From assembly GCA_028819675.1 (NCBI GenBank), contig JAPPKT010000341.1, positions 1 through 22,386 on the forward strand: a stretch of DNA of 22,386 nucleotides. Reading direction: 5' to 3'. This document shows positions 1-7,244 of this stretch, one piece after another. The translations under genes were made by a program, and so were the position numbers. The first letter of the stretch is position 1. Every line of letters begins with the position of its first letter. The notes below the pieces were generated by a model. That model worked only from the letters and a program-made list of their open reading frames with translations, was not told the origin of the DNA and did not search any database. This DNA comes from Caldilineaceae bacterium (GTDB lineage Bacteria; Chloroflexota; Anaerolineae; Caldilineales; Caldilineaceae).

Positions 1-369
1 GTTGCTGACGTAGAAGCTGCCGTGGACCGAGACTTCTATGGTTCGGTGCCAGGTGTCGTAACTTTCGGTCGGAAAGGGGTGCTGGGCGAACCAGTCGGCT
101 GAGTTGACAAGTATGTCGAGGCGGCCGAACCGGGAACGCACATCGTGGGCCATCTGCTGCACTGCCTGGAGATCGGCGATATCACAATGTACCGTCATTG
201 CGGTGACGCCGAGAGCCTCTGCCGCGTCGGCGGTCTCGGCGGCGGCAGCGGCGGAGCTGTTGTAGAGAATGATGACGTCGGCGCCGGCGCGTGCGAGTTC
301 AAGTGCAGTAGTTTTGCCGACGCGGTGGGCGGCGCCTGTGACCAGTGCCACGCTGCCACGAATGTTCAT
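1..369 (-). CDS. Short-chain dehydrogenase/reductase, N-terminal part (cut by window edge)
   Basis: The frame runs from an ATG at 369 off the left end of the window, giving the first 123 residues only. It begins with the SDR Rossmann fold: beta strand VALVTG and the glycine motif TGAAHRVG at residues 11-18, then an acidic CDIADL segment near 62-67 that normally contacts the adenine ring. The conserved NNAG motif is replaced by NSAD (89-92), a variant resembling the NSAS seen in pteridine-reductase-like SDRs. The catalytic Ser-Tyr-Lys lies beyond the edge, so substrate and even activity cannot be judged. The start is preceded by no clear SD sequence. It follows the S1-domain gene on the same strand but is separated by an intrinsic terminator, so it probably has its own promoter, which I could not place. 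Confidence 0.85.
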   Translation of the reverse strand, partial: MNIRGSVALVTGAAHRVGKTTALELARAGADVIILYNSSAAAAAETADAAEALGVTAMTVHCDIADLQAVQQMAHDVRSRFGRLDILVNSADWFAQHPFPTESYDTWHRTIEVSVHGSFYVSN

Positions 370-494
370 CAGGACTCTAATGCCCCCGGACTGCGATTGG
401 CGGACGAGACGGCGAATTCGGAGGTCGGCCTGGCGGTAGCAGTGGTGTCAGCCTGTTGCGTGCTGTTCCCTGACCGACAGGCTCGGGGCCAATC

Positions 495-526
495 AAAAAG
501 CGACGGAATTCAGGTTCTTCCGCCGC
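495..526 (-). terminator. Rho-independent terminator after the S1-domain gene
   Basis: Read on the minus strand, a 9-bp stem (GCGGCGGAA with TTCCGTCGC, one G-U pair) closes a 9-nt loop and is followed directly by TTTTT. It lies 31 nt past the stop of the S1-domain gene. Stem, loop and U-run all match the standard intrinsic terminator form. Confidence 0.8.
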
Positions 527-556
527 CCGTTTGTGATTGAGTATTGTGTTGTCATT

Positions 557-1375
557 CTACTCGCGCATTGTATTCAAAGTGCGCTGAATGATTTCGGCCT
601 GTTCAGAGCGGGCGCGGTGTTGACGACGTCTCCGGCGCCGCGACGATTTTGGCAGGGCTACTTCCTCGCCGCCGGCTTCCATGGCGCGCTTGAAGGCCAA
701 CTCCATGGGCGAAAGAACCTCAACGTTCTCAAACTTGTCAACGACCTGGTCTTCGGCGCCATCTCCCAATGCGGCTTCCGCACCGGCGGATTCTGCGCCT
801 TCCTCTTCCGGCTCTTCACGCAACCCTTTGATGCTTACATCGATGTGACGGCGTCGCCGGTTGAGAGTGATAATACGAACTTCCAGCCTTTCATCGATTT
901 CGACGACATCTTCGGGTTTTTCGACGTAGTTGTTCCCCATTTCACGCACGTGGAGCAGTGCGTCGGTGCCGACCCCGATATCGATGAAGGCACCGTATGG
1001 AACCATTCTGGTAACAACGCCTTCGACCACCTCGCCCTCTTGCAGGTCACGAATCGTCCTGGTGTCAGGCGAAATCATGGTCAAGCTAATGCGGTTTCGT
1101 TCACGGTTCAGACGTTTGATCCATACGGTAACGTTCTGACCTTCCTCCACAATGTCTTTGACGTTGGTGACACGGCCAACCGTCAGTTCGGAGATATGAA
1201 CCAAACCATCACGGCCGGCGCCGATGTCGACAAAGGCGCCAAAGTCGGTAACTTGCTTGACTTTGCCGGTTATTTCCTGGCCGACGCTCAGGCGGATGAC
1301 TGTTTTGGCGGAGTCGTCCTCGATCGCCTGTGCGGTTTCTGTCTGGGTCTCGTCGATACGGGTTTCTTCGGTCAT
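557..1375 (-). CDS. RNA-binding protein with two S1 domains
   Basis: This 272-residue protein has two OB-fold S1 domains, about residues 32-99 and 112-181. Both carry the typical core: VTDFGAFVDIG with GLVHISEL in the first, and VPYGAFIDIG with ALLHVREM in the second. An acidic linker (about 187-212) follows, then a strongly basic C-terminus with an arginine run at 246-251. S1 repeats bind single-stranded RNA, so a role in translation or RNA turnover is likely, but it is much shorter than ribosomal protein S1 and need not be rpsA. I placed the start at ATG 1375 because GAGGAGCGGA sits just upstream; a further in-frame start at 1417 lacks such a site. It is transcribed from a promoter at 1426-1454 and ends at the terminator at 495-526. 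Confidence 0.88.
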   Translation of the reverse strand: MTEETRIDETQTETAQAIEDDSAKTVIRLSVGQEITGKVKQVTDFGAFVDIGAGRDGLVHISELTVGRVTNVKDIVEEGQNVTVWIKRLNRERNRISLTMISPDTRTIRDLQEGEVVEGVVTRMVPYGAFIDIGVGTDALLHVREMGNNYVEKPEDVVEIDERLEVRIITLNRRRRHIDVSIKGLREEPEEEGAESAGAEAALGDGAEDQVVDKFENVEVLSPMELAFKRAMEAGGEEVALPKSSRRRRRRQHRARSEQAEIIQRTLNTMRE

Positions 1376-1425
1376 CTTCCGCTCCTCATTGACAACGGTG
1401 CTGTCCCTGCGCAACACCGTTACGC

Positions 1426-1454
1426 AGTATAGCTTTTTTTGACCCTCCGGACAA
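1426..1454 (-). promoter_or_regulatory. Sigma70-type promoter of the S1-domain gene
   Basis: On the minus strand TTGTCC (1449-1454) and TATACT (1426-1431) are separated by 17 nt, with an A-rich spacer. Transcription would start near 1419, leaving a leader of about 44 nt that contains the gene's SD sequence. The element overlaps the tail of the possible terminator of the upstream YchF-like gene. Confidence 0.6.
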
Positions 1455-1477
1455 AAGCAGGAAGGCCCGAAATTCCT
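1453..1477 (-). terminator. Possible terminator after the YchF-like gene
   Basis: On the minus strand AGGAA and TTCCT pair around a 9-nt loop, followed by GCTTTTG. A further CAAAA/TTTTG pairing past a small bulge could lengthen the stem. The short stem and only four Ts make this weaker than the terminator at 495-526. Confidence 0.35.
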
Positions 1478-1489
1478 TTTGGATTTGCT

Positions 1490-2563
1490 TCAAACATTGA
1501 AGCGAATGGTCAGAATGTCACCGTCCTGCACCTGGTAATCCTTCCCTTCCAGGCGAAGAAGACCGTGGTTGCGAGCCGAGGCCATGCTCCCGGAATCCTT
1601 CAGGCTTTCGAAGTGAACTGTTTCGGCACGGATGAAGCCCTGCTGCATGTCAGTATGAACGACGCCGGCGGCTTCGGGCGCCTTGGATCCGGCGCTGACA
1701 GCCCAGGCGCGCACCTCGTTGTCGCCAATCGTAAAAAAGGTGATCAGTCCCAGAAGCTGGTAGCAGCGGCGAATCGCCCGGTTCAAGCCCTGTTCGGCGA
1801 TGCCGAACTCAACCAGGAATTCGGCGGCTTCCTCGGGCGTCATCTGGGCGATTTCGGCCTCCAGTCGTCCTCGCAGAAAGAAGGTCTCGTCGTTGAGGAG
1901 ATGGGAATACATTTCCTCTTCATCGTCATCGTCTGCGTTGACGACGCGCAGAAGCGGTTTCAGACTAAGAAAGCCGAAACCGCCAAGCAGCTTCCTTTCG
2001 TCAGCAGAGAGGGCCGCTTCTCTCAAGGGGGTACTTTCCTCCAGCAGGGGGTAGAGCCGCAGGAGCAGGGCTTCTTCGTTCGCCAATCGCTGGCGCTCTT
2101 CAACAGGACCTCGTGACCGCTGGGCAGAGATGCGTTCCAGACGCCCCTCGATCATGACCATGTCGTTGAGAAGGAACTCCGTTTCGAGCTCCACCAAGTC
2201 CGCGGCCGGATCGACGCGGTCGTTGGGGTGAGGCACATTGGGGTCGTGGAAGGCCCGCCCGACGAGGAGCAGCGCGTCATTGGCGGCGATTGCGTTCAGC
2301 AGGGGGCCACGAATCTGGCCCGCCTGGCCCACGGTGCTGGTGAGTCCGGCGATGTCGTTGTAGGTCACCTGGGCGTAGACAGCCTTGCGAGGGGCGAACA
2401 TTTTCGCCAGGAAGCCAAGGCGCGAGTCCGGCACATCGACAACGGCGGTGTGGACCTCCAGTTGTCCGCTGGAGTAGGCTGTGGCGGCTGTAGCACTGCG
2501 TGTGAGTGCGTTAAATATGGTGGTTTTGCCGCTGTTTGGCGCACCGACGATTCCGATTCTCAT
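1490..2563 (-). CDS. YchF/OLA1-like P-loop ATPase/GTPase, divergent
   Basis: The 357-residue product aligns along its length with YchF-type Obg-family proteins, ribosome- and proteasome-associated ATPases linked to stress responses. The P-loop GAPNSGKTT is at residues 7-15 and the switch II motif DIAGL at 70-74. A YchF-like segment with DRVDPAADL follows at about 115-123. The C-terminal DUF933/TGS domain is well kept: GLITFFTIG (272-280), EVRAWAV, GVVHTDMQQGFIRAE and GKDYQVQDGD (340-349). It departs from standard YchF in three places: KTT replaces KST in the P-loop, the usual glycine-rich stretch after switch II is absent, and the specificity motif region reads VVNADDDDEEE (207-217). A paralogue or a lineage-specific YchF is possible. 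The ATG at 2563 gives a normal N-terminus, although there is no clear SD. Confidence 0.85.
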   Translation of the reverse strand: MRIGIVGAPNSGKTTIFNALTRSATAATAYSSGQLEVHTAVVDVPDSRLGFLAKMFAPRKAVYAQVTYNDIAGLTSTVGQAGQIRGPLLNAIAANDALLLVGRAFHDPNVPHPNDRVDPAADLVELETEFLLNDMVMIEGRLERISAQRSRGPVEERQRLANEEALLLRLYPLLEESTPLREAALSADERKLLGGFGFLSLKPLLRVVNADDDDEEEMYSHLLNDETFFLRGRLEAEIAQMTPEEAAEFLVEFGIAEQGLNRAIRRCYQLLGLITFFTIGDNEVRAWAVSAGSKAPEAAGVVHTDMQQGFIRAETVHFESLKDSGSMASARNHGLLRLEGKDYQVQDGDILTIRFNV

Positions 2564-2893
2564 TTGACTTTAGCCATTGTCAGAGCTTCTCTGATTCATT
2601 CGCAGTTGAGGCCCGGGGACCGGCAAGCGCGTGGGCGTTGGTGGAGTCAGGGGCTGTAGCTTCCGTGGCCTGCAGATAGTACTTTCGGTTCTATTTGAAG
2701 AGTTCTCTGAAAGCGTTGCACGTTCAAGGCGCGTTGTCATCTGCCAGAATTTTAGGACGGCGAATGCAGGGGGTATGACGGGCAATACACGGCGCGCAAG
2801 AGGCTTATCAGGAAAACGTAAATGTTCGTCCAGCGAAGAGAGTCGCGTTCCTCTCACTGCCCTCAGTGGGATGGGGCCTTTGCTGTGGTCCTC

Positions 2894-2917
2894 ACGGTAA
2901 CGGTGCCATATTACCGT
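2894..2917. repeat. Inverted repeat, possible operator
   Basis: ACGGTAA and TTACCGT form a perfect 7-bp inverted repeat around a 10-nt centre. There is no T-run, so it does not look like a terminator. It lies about 45 bp upstream of the -35 box of the promoter at 2962-2991, a usual position for an activator or operator site. Confidence 0.35.
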
Positions 2918-2961
2918 AAATTCAGTTTCGATGCACGGAGTCAACGCGCGCAAAACTGCGC

Positions 2962-2991
2962 TTGTGGCCAAAAAAGGGTACGGTGTACAAT
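2962..2991 (+). promoter_or_regulatory. Promoter of the PP2C-like/propeller gene
   Basis: TTGTGG (2962-2967) and TACAAT (2986-2991) are 18 nt apart. Transcription would start near 2998, about 115 nt before the ATG at 3114, leaving a fairly long untranslated leader. Confidence 0.45.
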
Positions 2992-3113
2992 GAGAATTCG
3001 ACTGTCTCCAGAAGGCGCCGCGGGAACAACCTCCATGGGCCGCCCCGGGAGTCCGACAGGCCACCTCAGGTCGCTCAGAGCGGCCAGGGTCCTCGCCGAA
3101 ACACAGAGCAACT

Positions 3114-5468
3114 ATGGCAAGCAAAGCATCTAAGGTACAAACACGCGTTCATTCTGCACAGCTAATGGATCACCGCAATCCGCGGGCCGCTCACCTGGCA
3201 GCAATTGAACCGGCTTGGGGAGACGAACGCGCAGCCCGGGGAAGCCTGTATATTCTCATTGAGCTCATTGGCAGCAGTCCGGTCGGCATTCACGCGATTC
3301 GCGAGATGCAGGCGACGGTTGAGCTCACTTACTATTCAGCGGGCGGCCCTGTCAGCCAGGTGCTGAAGCAAGCGATCGCCGACGCCCACGAGATATTGTG
3401 CAACATGAACCGGAATAGCCCGGACATAGGCTTGCAGGCCGGAATTATCTGCGCGGCCGTGGTCCAAGGCCACCTGGTAATTGCATCTGCTGGGCCGACA
3501 GTTGCGTTCGTCGCCACGAGTCAGAGACTGGACCAGTTCCCGTTGGATGAAGAACGTTATGCGGGCGCGATCGGCGGAGAGACTGAGCCGAATGTACATA
3601 CATACAGGCACGTTCTGGATAGCGGGGATGCTCTATTTCTTGGAGAAAGCGAGTGGACTCTGCAGTCTGACGTCAGAACGATTGGGGGCGCCGTCGTCAG
3701 CACTACTGTGGACAATTTGCAGGAGATGGTGGCGCATCTCCGGCAGCAGGGCGACAATGTGCCTCTTCTCGGCCTGTTGCTGGTCTGCGTAGAGGAGGAA
3801 CAGGGCGCGGAGGAGGCGGCCGATTCACCTCTACCGACAGCCGTCGGAGCCACACCGCCTGTTCACAAAGTGCCAGGAGAAGAGAGTTCGAAAGACGCTG
3901 TCCCGCTCCGAGAACGAATGAGCGGGTCACCGCCGGAATTGCCGAGTGCACCAACGATGCAGCACCAGCTGACCGTCCCTGTGCGTCCGCCTGTCAGAGA
4001 GCGAGACCGATGGCGAAGTCGAGCCGTTCGCCTGATGGACGGACCGTCCAAGTGGTTCTCCAATCTGCTGCAAGGACTTTTGCCTGAACGCCGGACCCGG
4101 CAGAGCGAGCCGACTCAACAGCCTGAAGTGGAGTTACCTGATCCAGAAACCCCGCCCACCCCTCCGGAACCATTTGAGCCGACATCTCAGGCCGTGCCTT
4201 TGCCGACCGTTGAGACTTCGGAACAGGATCAACCGGAAGAACGAGTCCAGCTACCGGCGTTGCCGGGCTACGCGCCGCCGGCGCCTTCGCAGGGAAACCG
4301 GCGCAGGTTGTTCATTGCCATTGCGATTCTCATCCCGTTGCTCACTTCGGCTGTCGTCGGTGCCGCCTTCCTGCGCGAGGGGAGCATTAATCAGGAGGAA
4401 GGCCTGCAGCTGGTTGAACTGGCCGACAGCAAACTGCTTGAGGTCCAGCAGGCCCTGGAAGTGGAAGACAGAGCGACTGCGCGGGCGTCATTGAGCGAGG
4501 CGCAGCGATACCTGGACGAAGCCATCGTGCTGATCGGGGTGACGGACCAGATTCAGGAACTGTCGGAGGTTATTGCGACTGAACTACAGGATTTGCTGCA
4601 GGTCCGTGCGCTGTATTCGCTTGACGTACCACTGCTGGCGTATGCGGCCGATGCGGAGCCTCAACGAATCGTTGTTTCCAACCAGGACATTTATGTACTC
4701 GACAGCGCCAGCCAAGCCATCTCCCACTACCGGACCAACTCTGAACGCACGTTGCTGGAAGAGGACAACGGAGCGATTCTGAGGGAAGGAGACGTGGTCT
4801 CGGGGGTGACTGTGGGCAGATTGGTGGACATTGCCTGGCAACCGCGCATTTCCGGCTTTGAAGACAAAGCAAGCCTATTGGTTCTGGACCGAAACAACAA
4901 TGTGTTCCGGTATAATCGCCTGGATGGTGCGACGCATCTGATCCTCAGGGAACAGAGTTCGCTGGGCAGCGTGGGACAACTGGGCATCTATAATGGCCGC
5001 CTGTATTTGGCAGATGAACGTTCGGACCAGATCTTTCGCTACTCTCCGGCCGGGCTGGCATACGATGACCCGCCGACGGCATGGTTTGACGAGCAGGTCC
5101 AGGGTGATCTCGCCGGATTGATTGCGATGGGAATCGACGGGGACATCTGGCTGCTCAGTGAAGATGGAACGTTGCTGCGCTTCCGCGAGGGCCAGCAACT
5201 CCCATTCAGCCTAGAGAGGATCCCTGGCCTAGGCGGCTTGCTTGTCGATTTTGCGATGGCTGAACATGCCGACGGCATGCTCTATCTGGCCGATGCGACG
5301 GACGAGCGCATCCTGGTTTTCGACAAGGAGGGGCGTTACATCCAGCAGTTTGTCGATGCCGAGGACCTAGCGCTGGCTGGATTGAGGGGTCTATTCCTTG
5401 ACGAAGTAACCGACATACTTTACATACTGACAAAGACAGGGCTGTATGCCCACCCACTCCCCCGCTGA
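3114..5468 (+). CDS. Membrane protein: degenerate PP2C-like domain, one TM helix, extracytoplasmic beta-propeller
   Basis: The 784-residue protein has four parts. Residues about 45-227 resemble a PP2C phosphatase fold (AGIICAAVVQGHLVIASAGPTVAFVA, then LDSGDALFLGES), but the metal-binding Asp positions of GDSR and SDG read GP and GES. Activity is therefore unlikely. A proline/glutamate-rich linker (about 235-395) leads to one transmembrane helix (about 399-419) with arginines before it, which predicts a cytoplasmic N-terminus. A helical segment (427-500) precedes beta-propeller-like repeats (about 505-784), with blades such as GRLYLADERSDQIFRYS, GDIWLLSEDGTLLRF and GMLYLADATDERILVFD. The layout suggests passing a signal between envelope and cytoplasm. 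No SD precedes the ATG; an in-frame ATG at 3165 is an alternative. A strong terminator follows. The specific function is unknown. Confidence 0.8.
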   Translation: MASKASKVQTRVHSAQLMDHRNPRAAHLAAIEPAWGDERAARGSLYILIELIGSSPVGIHAIREMQATVELTYYSAGGPVSQVLKQAIADAHEILCNMNRNSPDIGLQAGIICAAVVQGHLVIASAGPTVAFVATSQRLDQFPLDEERYAGAIGGETEPNVHTYRHVLDSGDALFLGESEWTLQSDVRTIGGAVVSTTVDNLQEMVAHLRQQGDNVPLLGLLLVCVEEEQGAEEAADSPLPTAVGATPPVHKVPGEESSKDAVPLRERMSGSPPELPSAPTMQHQLTVPVRPPVRERDRWRSRAVRLMDGPSKWFSNLLQGLLPERRTRQSEPTQQPEVELPDPETPPTPPEPFEPTSQAVPLPTVETSEQDQPEERVQLPALPGYAPPAPSQGNRRRLFIAIAILIPLLTSAVVGAAFLREGSINQEEGLQLVELADSKLLEVQQALEVEDRATARASLSEAQRYLDEAIVLIGVTDQIQELSEVIATELQDLLQVRALYSLDVPLLAYAADAEPQRIVVSNQDIYVLDSASQAISHYRTNSERTLLEEDNGAILREGDVVSGVTVGRLVDIAWQPRISGFEDKASLLVLDRNNNVFRYNRLDGATHLILREQSSLGSVGQLGIYNGRLYLADERSDQIFRYSPAGLAYDDPPTAWFDEQVQGDLAGLIAMGIDGDIWLLSEDGTLLRFREGQQLPFSLERIPGLGGLLVDFAMAEHADGMLYLADATDERILVFDKEGRYIQQFVDAEDLALAGLRGLFLDEVTDILYILTKTGLYAHPLPR

Positions 5469-5533
5469 AAGATCCAACGGGAAGGCTAGTTTTCCGGTCA
5501 AGGACTTCGCTGCAGATCTCCCCCTTCTGATCG

Positions 5534-5562
5534 GTTTCGCTTCCTGGGAAGCGAAACTTTGT
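5534..5562 (+). terminator. Rho-independent terminator
   Basis: GTTTCGCTTC and GAAGCGAAAC form a perfect 10-bp stem around the loop CTGG (5534-5557), followed by TTTGT. It separates the PP2C-like gene from the LytR-CpsA-Psr gene, which has its own promoter 50 bp on. Confidence 0.8.
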
Positions 5563-5605
5563 CCCGCGATTCTACCTCGAAGATTCTACGACACGCATAC
5601 GTTCG

Positions 5606-5614
5606 TGCTATAAT
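5606..5614 (+). promoter_or_regulatory. Extended -10 promoter of the LCP gene, leaderless layout
   Basis: TGC directly precedes a perfect TATAAT (5609-5614), an extended -10 element; no good -35 is visible. Only nine bases separate TATAAT from the ATG at 5624, so transcription starting 6-8 nt downstream would begin at or next to the start codon. Confidence 0.65.
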
Positions 5615-5623
5615 TGCCGCATT

Positions 5624-7192
5624 ATGTCAGAGTTCGGTTTCACTCCTGAAGGATCCGAGGGGACTGTCGAAAAGAAGCGTTTCGGGGTCCGGATTGGAGG
5701 CAGATCAGCGGCCTATGCTTTGGCAGGGCTGGTTGCCGCAATCGTCCTGATTGTCTCCTCCATCATTGGCAGTTTCCTCGGCGATCTAGCCCGAGACTAT
5801 GCCCAGCGAAGAAGCGTACCGGATATAACAACCGGTCTCCCTGACTTTTCCAAGGCTAGCAAAGACTCGGGAAGTCCGGCCGCGCAGGAGGCTGTCACTG
5901 CTCAAAGTGTCGAGCAGCAGGCGGCGCCGGTTGAGGCAGAGGCTCCGGATAGCCAGATAAACATCCTCCTTCTGGGTTCGGACGAAAGAATTGACGGTGA
6001 GGAGCCGCCCCGGACTGATACGCTGCTGCTGCTCACGCTTGATTTGCGCAGGCAGTCAGCGGGCATGATTTCTCTGCCAAGAGATCTTTGGGTGCCGATC
6101 CCCGGTTACAATCTGACTTCGAAGATTAATACGGCCTACGCCATTGGCGAGCAGCGCGGTTATCCTTTCGGTGGGGCGCAGCTTGCGAAGGATACGGTGA
6201 GCAGCTTTATCGGTCAGCCGGTGCAATTCTACGTGCAGGCCGACTTCAACGGGTTCGTGCGGTTCATCGACGAGATAGGCGGCATAACGGTCAATGTGCC
6301 TCAGACAATATACGACACGGAGTATCCGACAGCCGATTACGGTTTTCAGACTTTCTATCTGGAGGCCGGGACCCGAATTCTAGACGGCCAGACGGCGCTG
6401 AAGTATGCGCGCACCCGCAACATGGACAGTGACTATGGCCGGGCCGCGAGACAACAGCAGTTGATTCGAGCTATTGCGGACAAGGTACTTGCCGCCGACA
6501 TGATACCTACGTTGATTGCCAGGGCTCCCCAACTGTTGAGTTCCACCTGGGGTAGCGTCCGGACGGATATGCCATTGCAGACGGCGGCAGAAATCGCCAA
6601 CTATGTGCGGTCCAACCCGTTAGAGGTCAGCACGTTGGTCCTAGATGATCGCTATGGCGAGGAAAGCTATAGTGAAAACGGGGCCTGGATACTGCTTCCG
6701 AACCGCGATCTGATCCGTCCTGAACTCAAGAGGATCTTTGATCCAGAGGTTGGGCCGAATACCGTAGCCGGCGCACCTGCTGAGCCCCTTCCCCAGATTC
6801 AACCGCGCACAAGTACAAGCGCCGAAGTCGGCACCAGGGAGTTACTGGCCGCCGACGTGAACCGCGACGTACGTGTTATGGCCGCAAGGGAGGTCCGGCT
6901 GGAGATCCTGAACGGCACGGGGCAGACTGGAATCGCTGCACTGGCGCGGCGACAGCTTGAGGCCAGTGGGTGGCGAGTCGTTTCGATAGGGGATGCCGAC
7001 CGGAGCGACTATCAGCATACTCTTCTCGTCAATTACAACACGGACGATAGACTTGTGCGGGAGTTGGGCCGACAGCTCAATCTGACGGCCTCCTTATATT
7101 CGCTGCCCGGTCTCCTCATACCCGAGTCAACCGACCTACGAATCGTAATCGGCGAGGATTTTCTGAGTACGATTGGCGGCTACGCGCAGTAG
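5624..7192 (+). CDS. LytR-CpsA-Psr (LCP) family protein with LytR_C domain
   Basis: LCP proteins transfer polyprenyl-linked glycopolymers to the cell wall on the outer face of the membrane. The 522-residue product has a short cytoplasmic N-terminus and one TM helix (about 29-52). The LCP domain spans about 113-290 and holds the expected lipid-phosphate-binding residues: NILLLGSDER (113-122), RTDTLLL (R130, D132), SLPRDLWV (R153, D154), SKINTAYA, and the YARTRN...DYGRAARQQQ arginine cluster (261-279). A LytR_C domain (about 422-513, starting at EVRLEILNGTG) ends the protein. Chloroflexota lack typical teichoic acids, so the polymer transferred is unknown. No SD precedes the ATG, which fits the leaderless promoter just upstream. 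The HAD gene follows on the same strand and may be cotranscribed. Confidence 0.93.
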   Translation: MSEFGFTPEGSEGTVEKKRFGVRIGGRSAAYALAGLVAAIVLIVSSIIGSFLGDLARDYAQRRSVPDITTGLPDFSKASKDSGSPAAQEAVTAQSVEQQAAPVEAEAPDSQINILLLGSDERIDGEEPPRTDTLLLLTLDLRRQSAGMISLPRDLWVPIPGYNLTSKINTAYAIGEQRGYPFGGAQLAKDTVSSFIGQPVQFYVQADFNGFVRFIDEIGGITVNVPQTIYDTEYPTADYGFQTFYLEAGTRILDGQTALKYARTRNMDSDYGRAARQQQLIRAIADKVLAADMIPTLIARAPQLLSSTWGSVRTDMPLQTAAEIANYVRSNPLEVSTLVLDDRYGEESYSENGAWILLPNRDLIRPELKRIFDPEVGPNTVAGAPAEPLPQIQPRTSTSAEVGTRELLAADVNRDVRVMAAREVRLEILNGTGQTGIAALARRQLEASGWRVVSIGDADRSDYQHTLLVNYNTDDRLVRELGRQLNLTASLYSLPGLLIPESTDLRIVIGEDFLSTIGGYAQ

Positions 7193-7244
7193 CTCTTTTT
7201 CCCGGTTGACCTGCGTTCCCCTTCTCCAGAACCTGCACCCTCGC

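Larger units (their letters stand above)
2564..3113. other. Intergenic region without a credible gene
   Basis: About 550 bp lie between the divergent YchF-like and PP2C-like genes. A 184-codon minus-strand open frame crosses it, but its product is arginine/proline-rich without recognisable domains and I reject it. Visible elements are a CACTG-N4-CAGTG dyad at 2855-2868, a 7-bp inverted repeat at 2894-2917 and a promoter at 2962-2991. No tRNA cloverleaf or riboswitch core was recognised. Confidence 0.6.

Noticed and set aside
533..1432. A 299-codon plus-strand open frame
   Set aside because: It lies antisense to the S1-domain gene, whose domains, SD, promoter and terminator are clear; its product has no recognisable motifs.
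1439..2116. A 225-codon plus-strand open frame
   Set aside because: Antisense shadow of the YchF-like gene with no domain pattern.
2570..3124. A 184-codon minus-strand open frame in the gap before the PP2C-like gene
   Set aside because: Arginine/proline-rich, no domain, no SD, and it would run through the promoter and dyad there.
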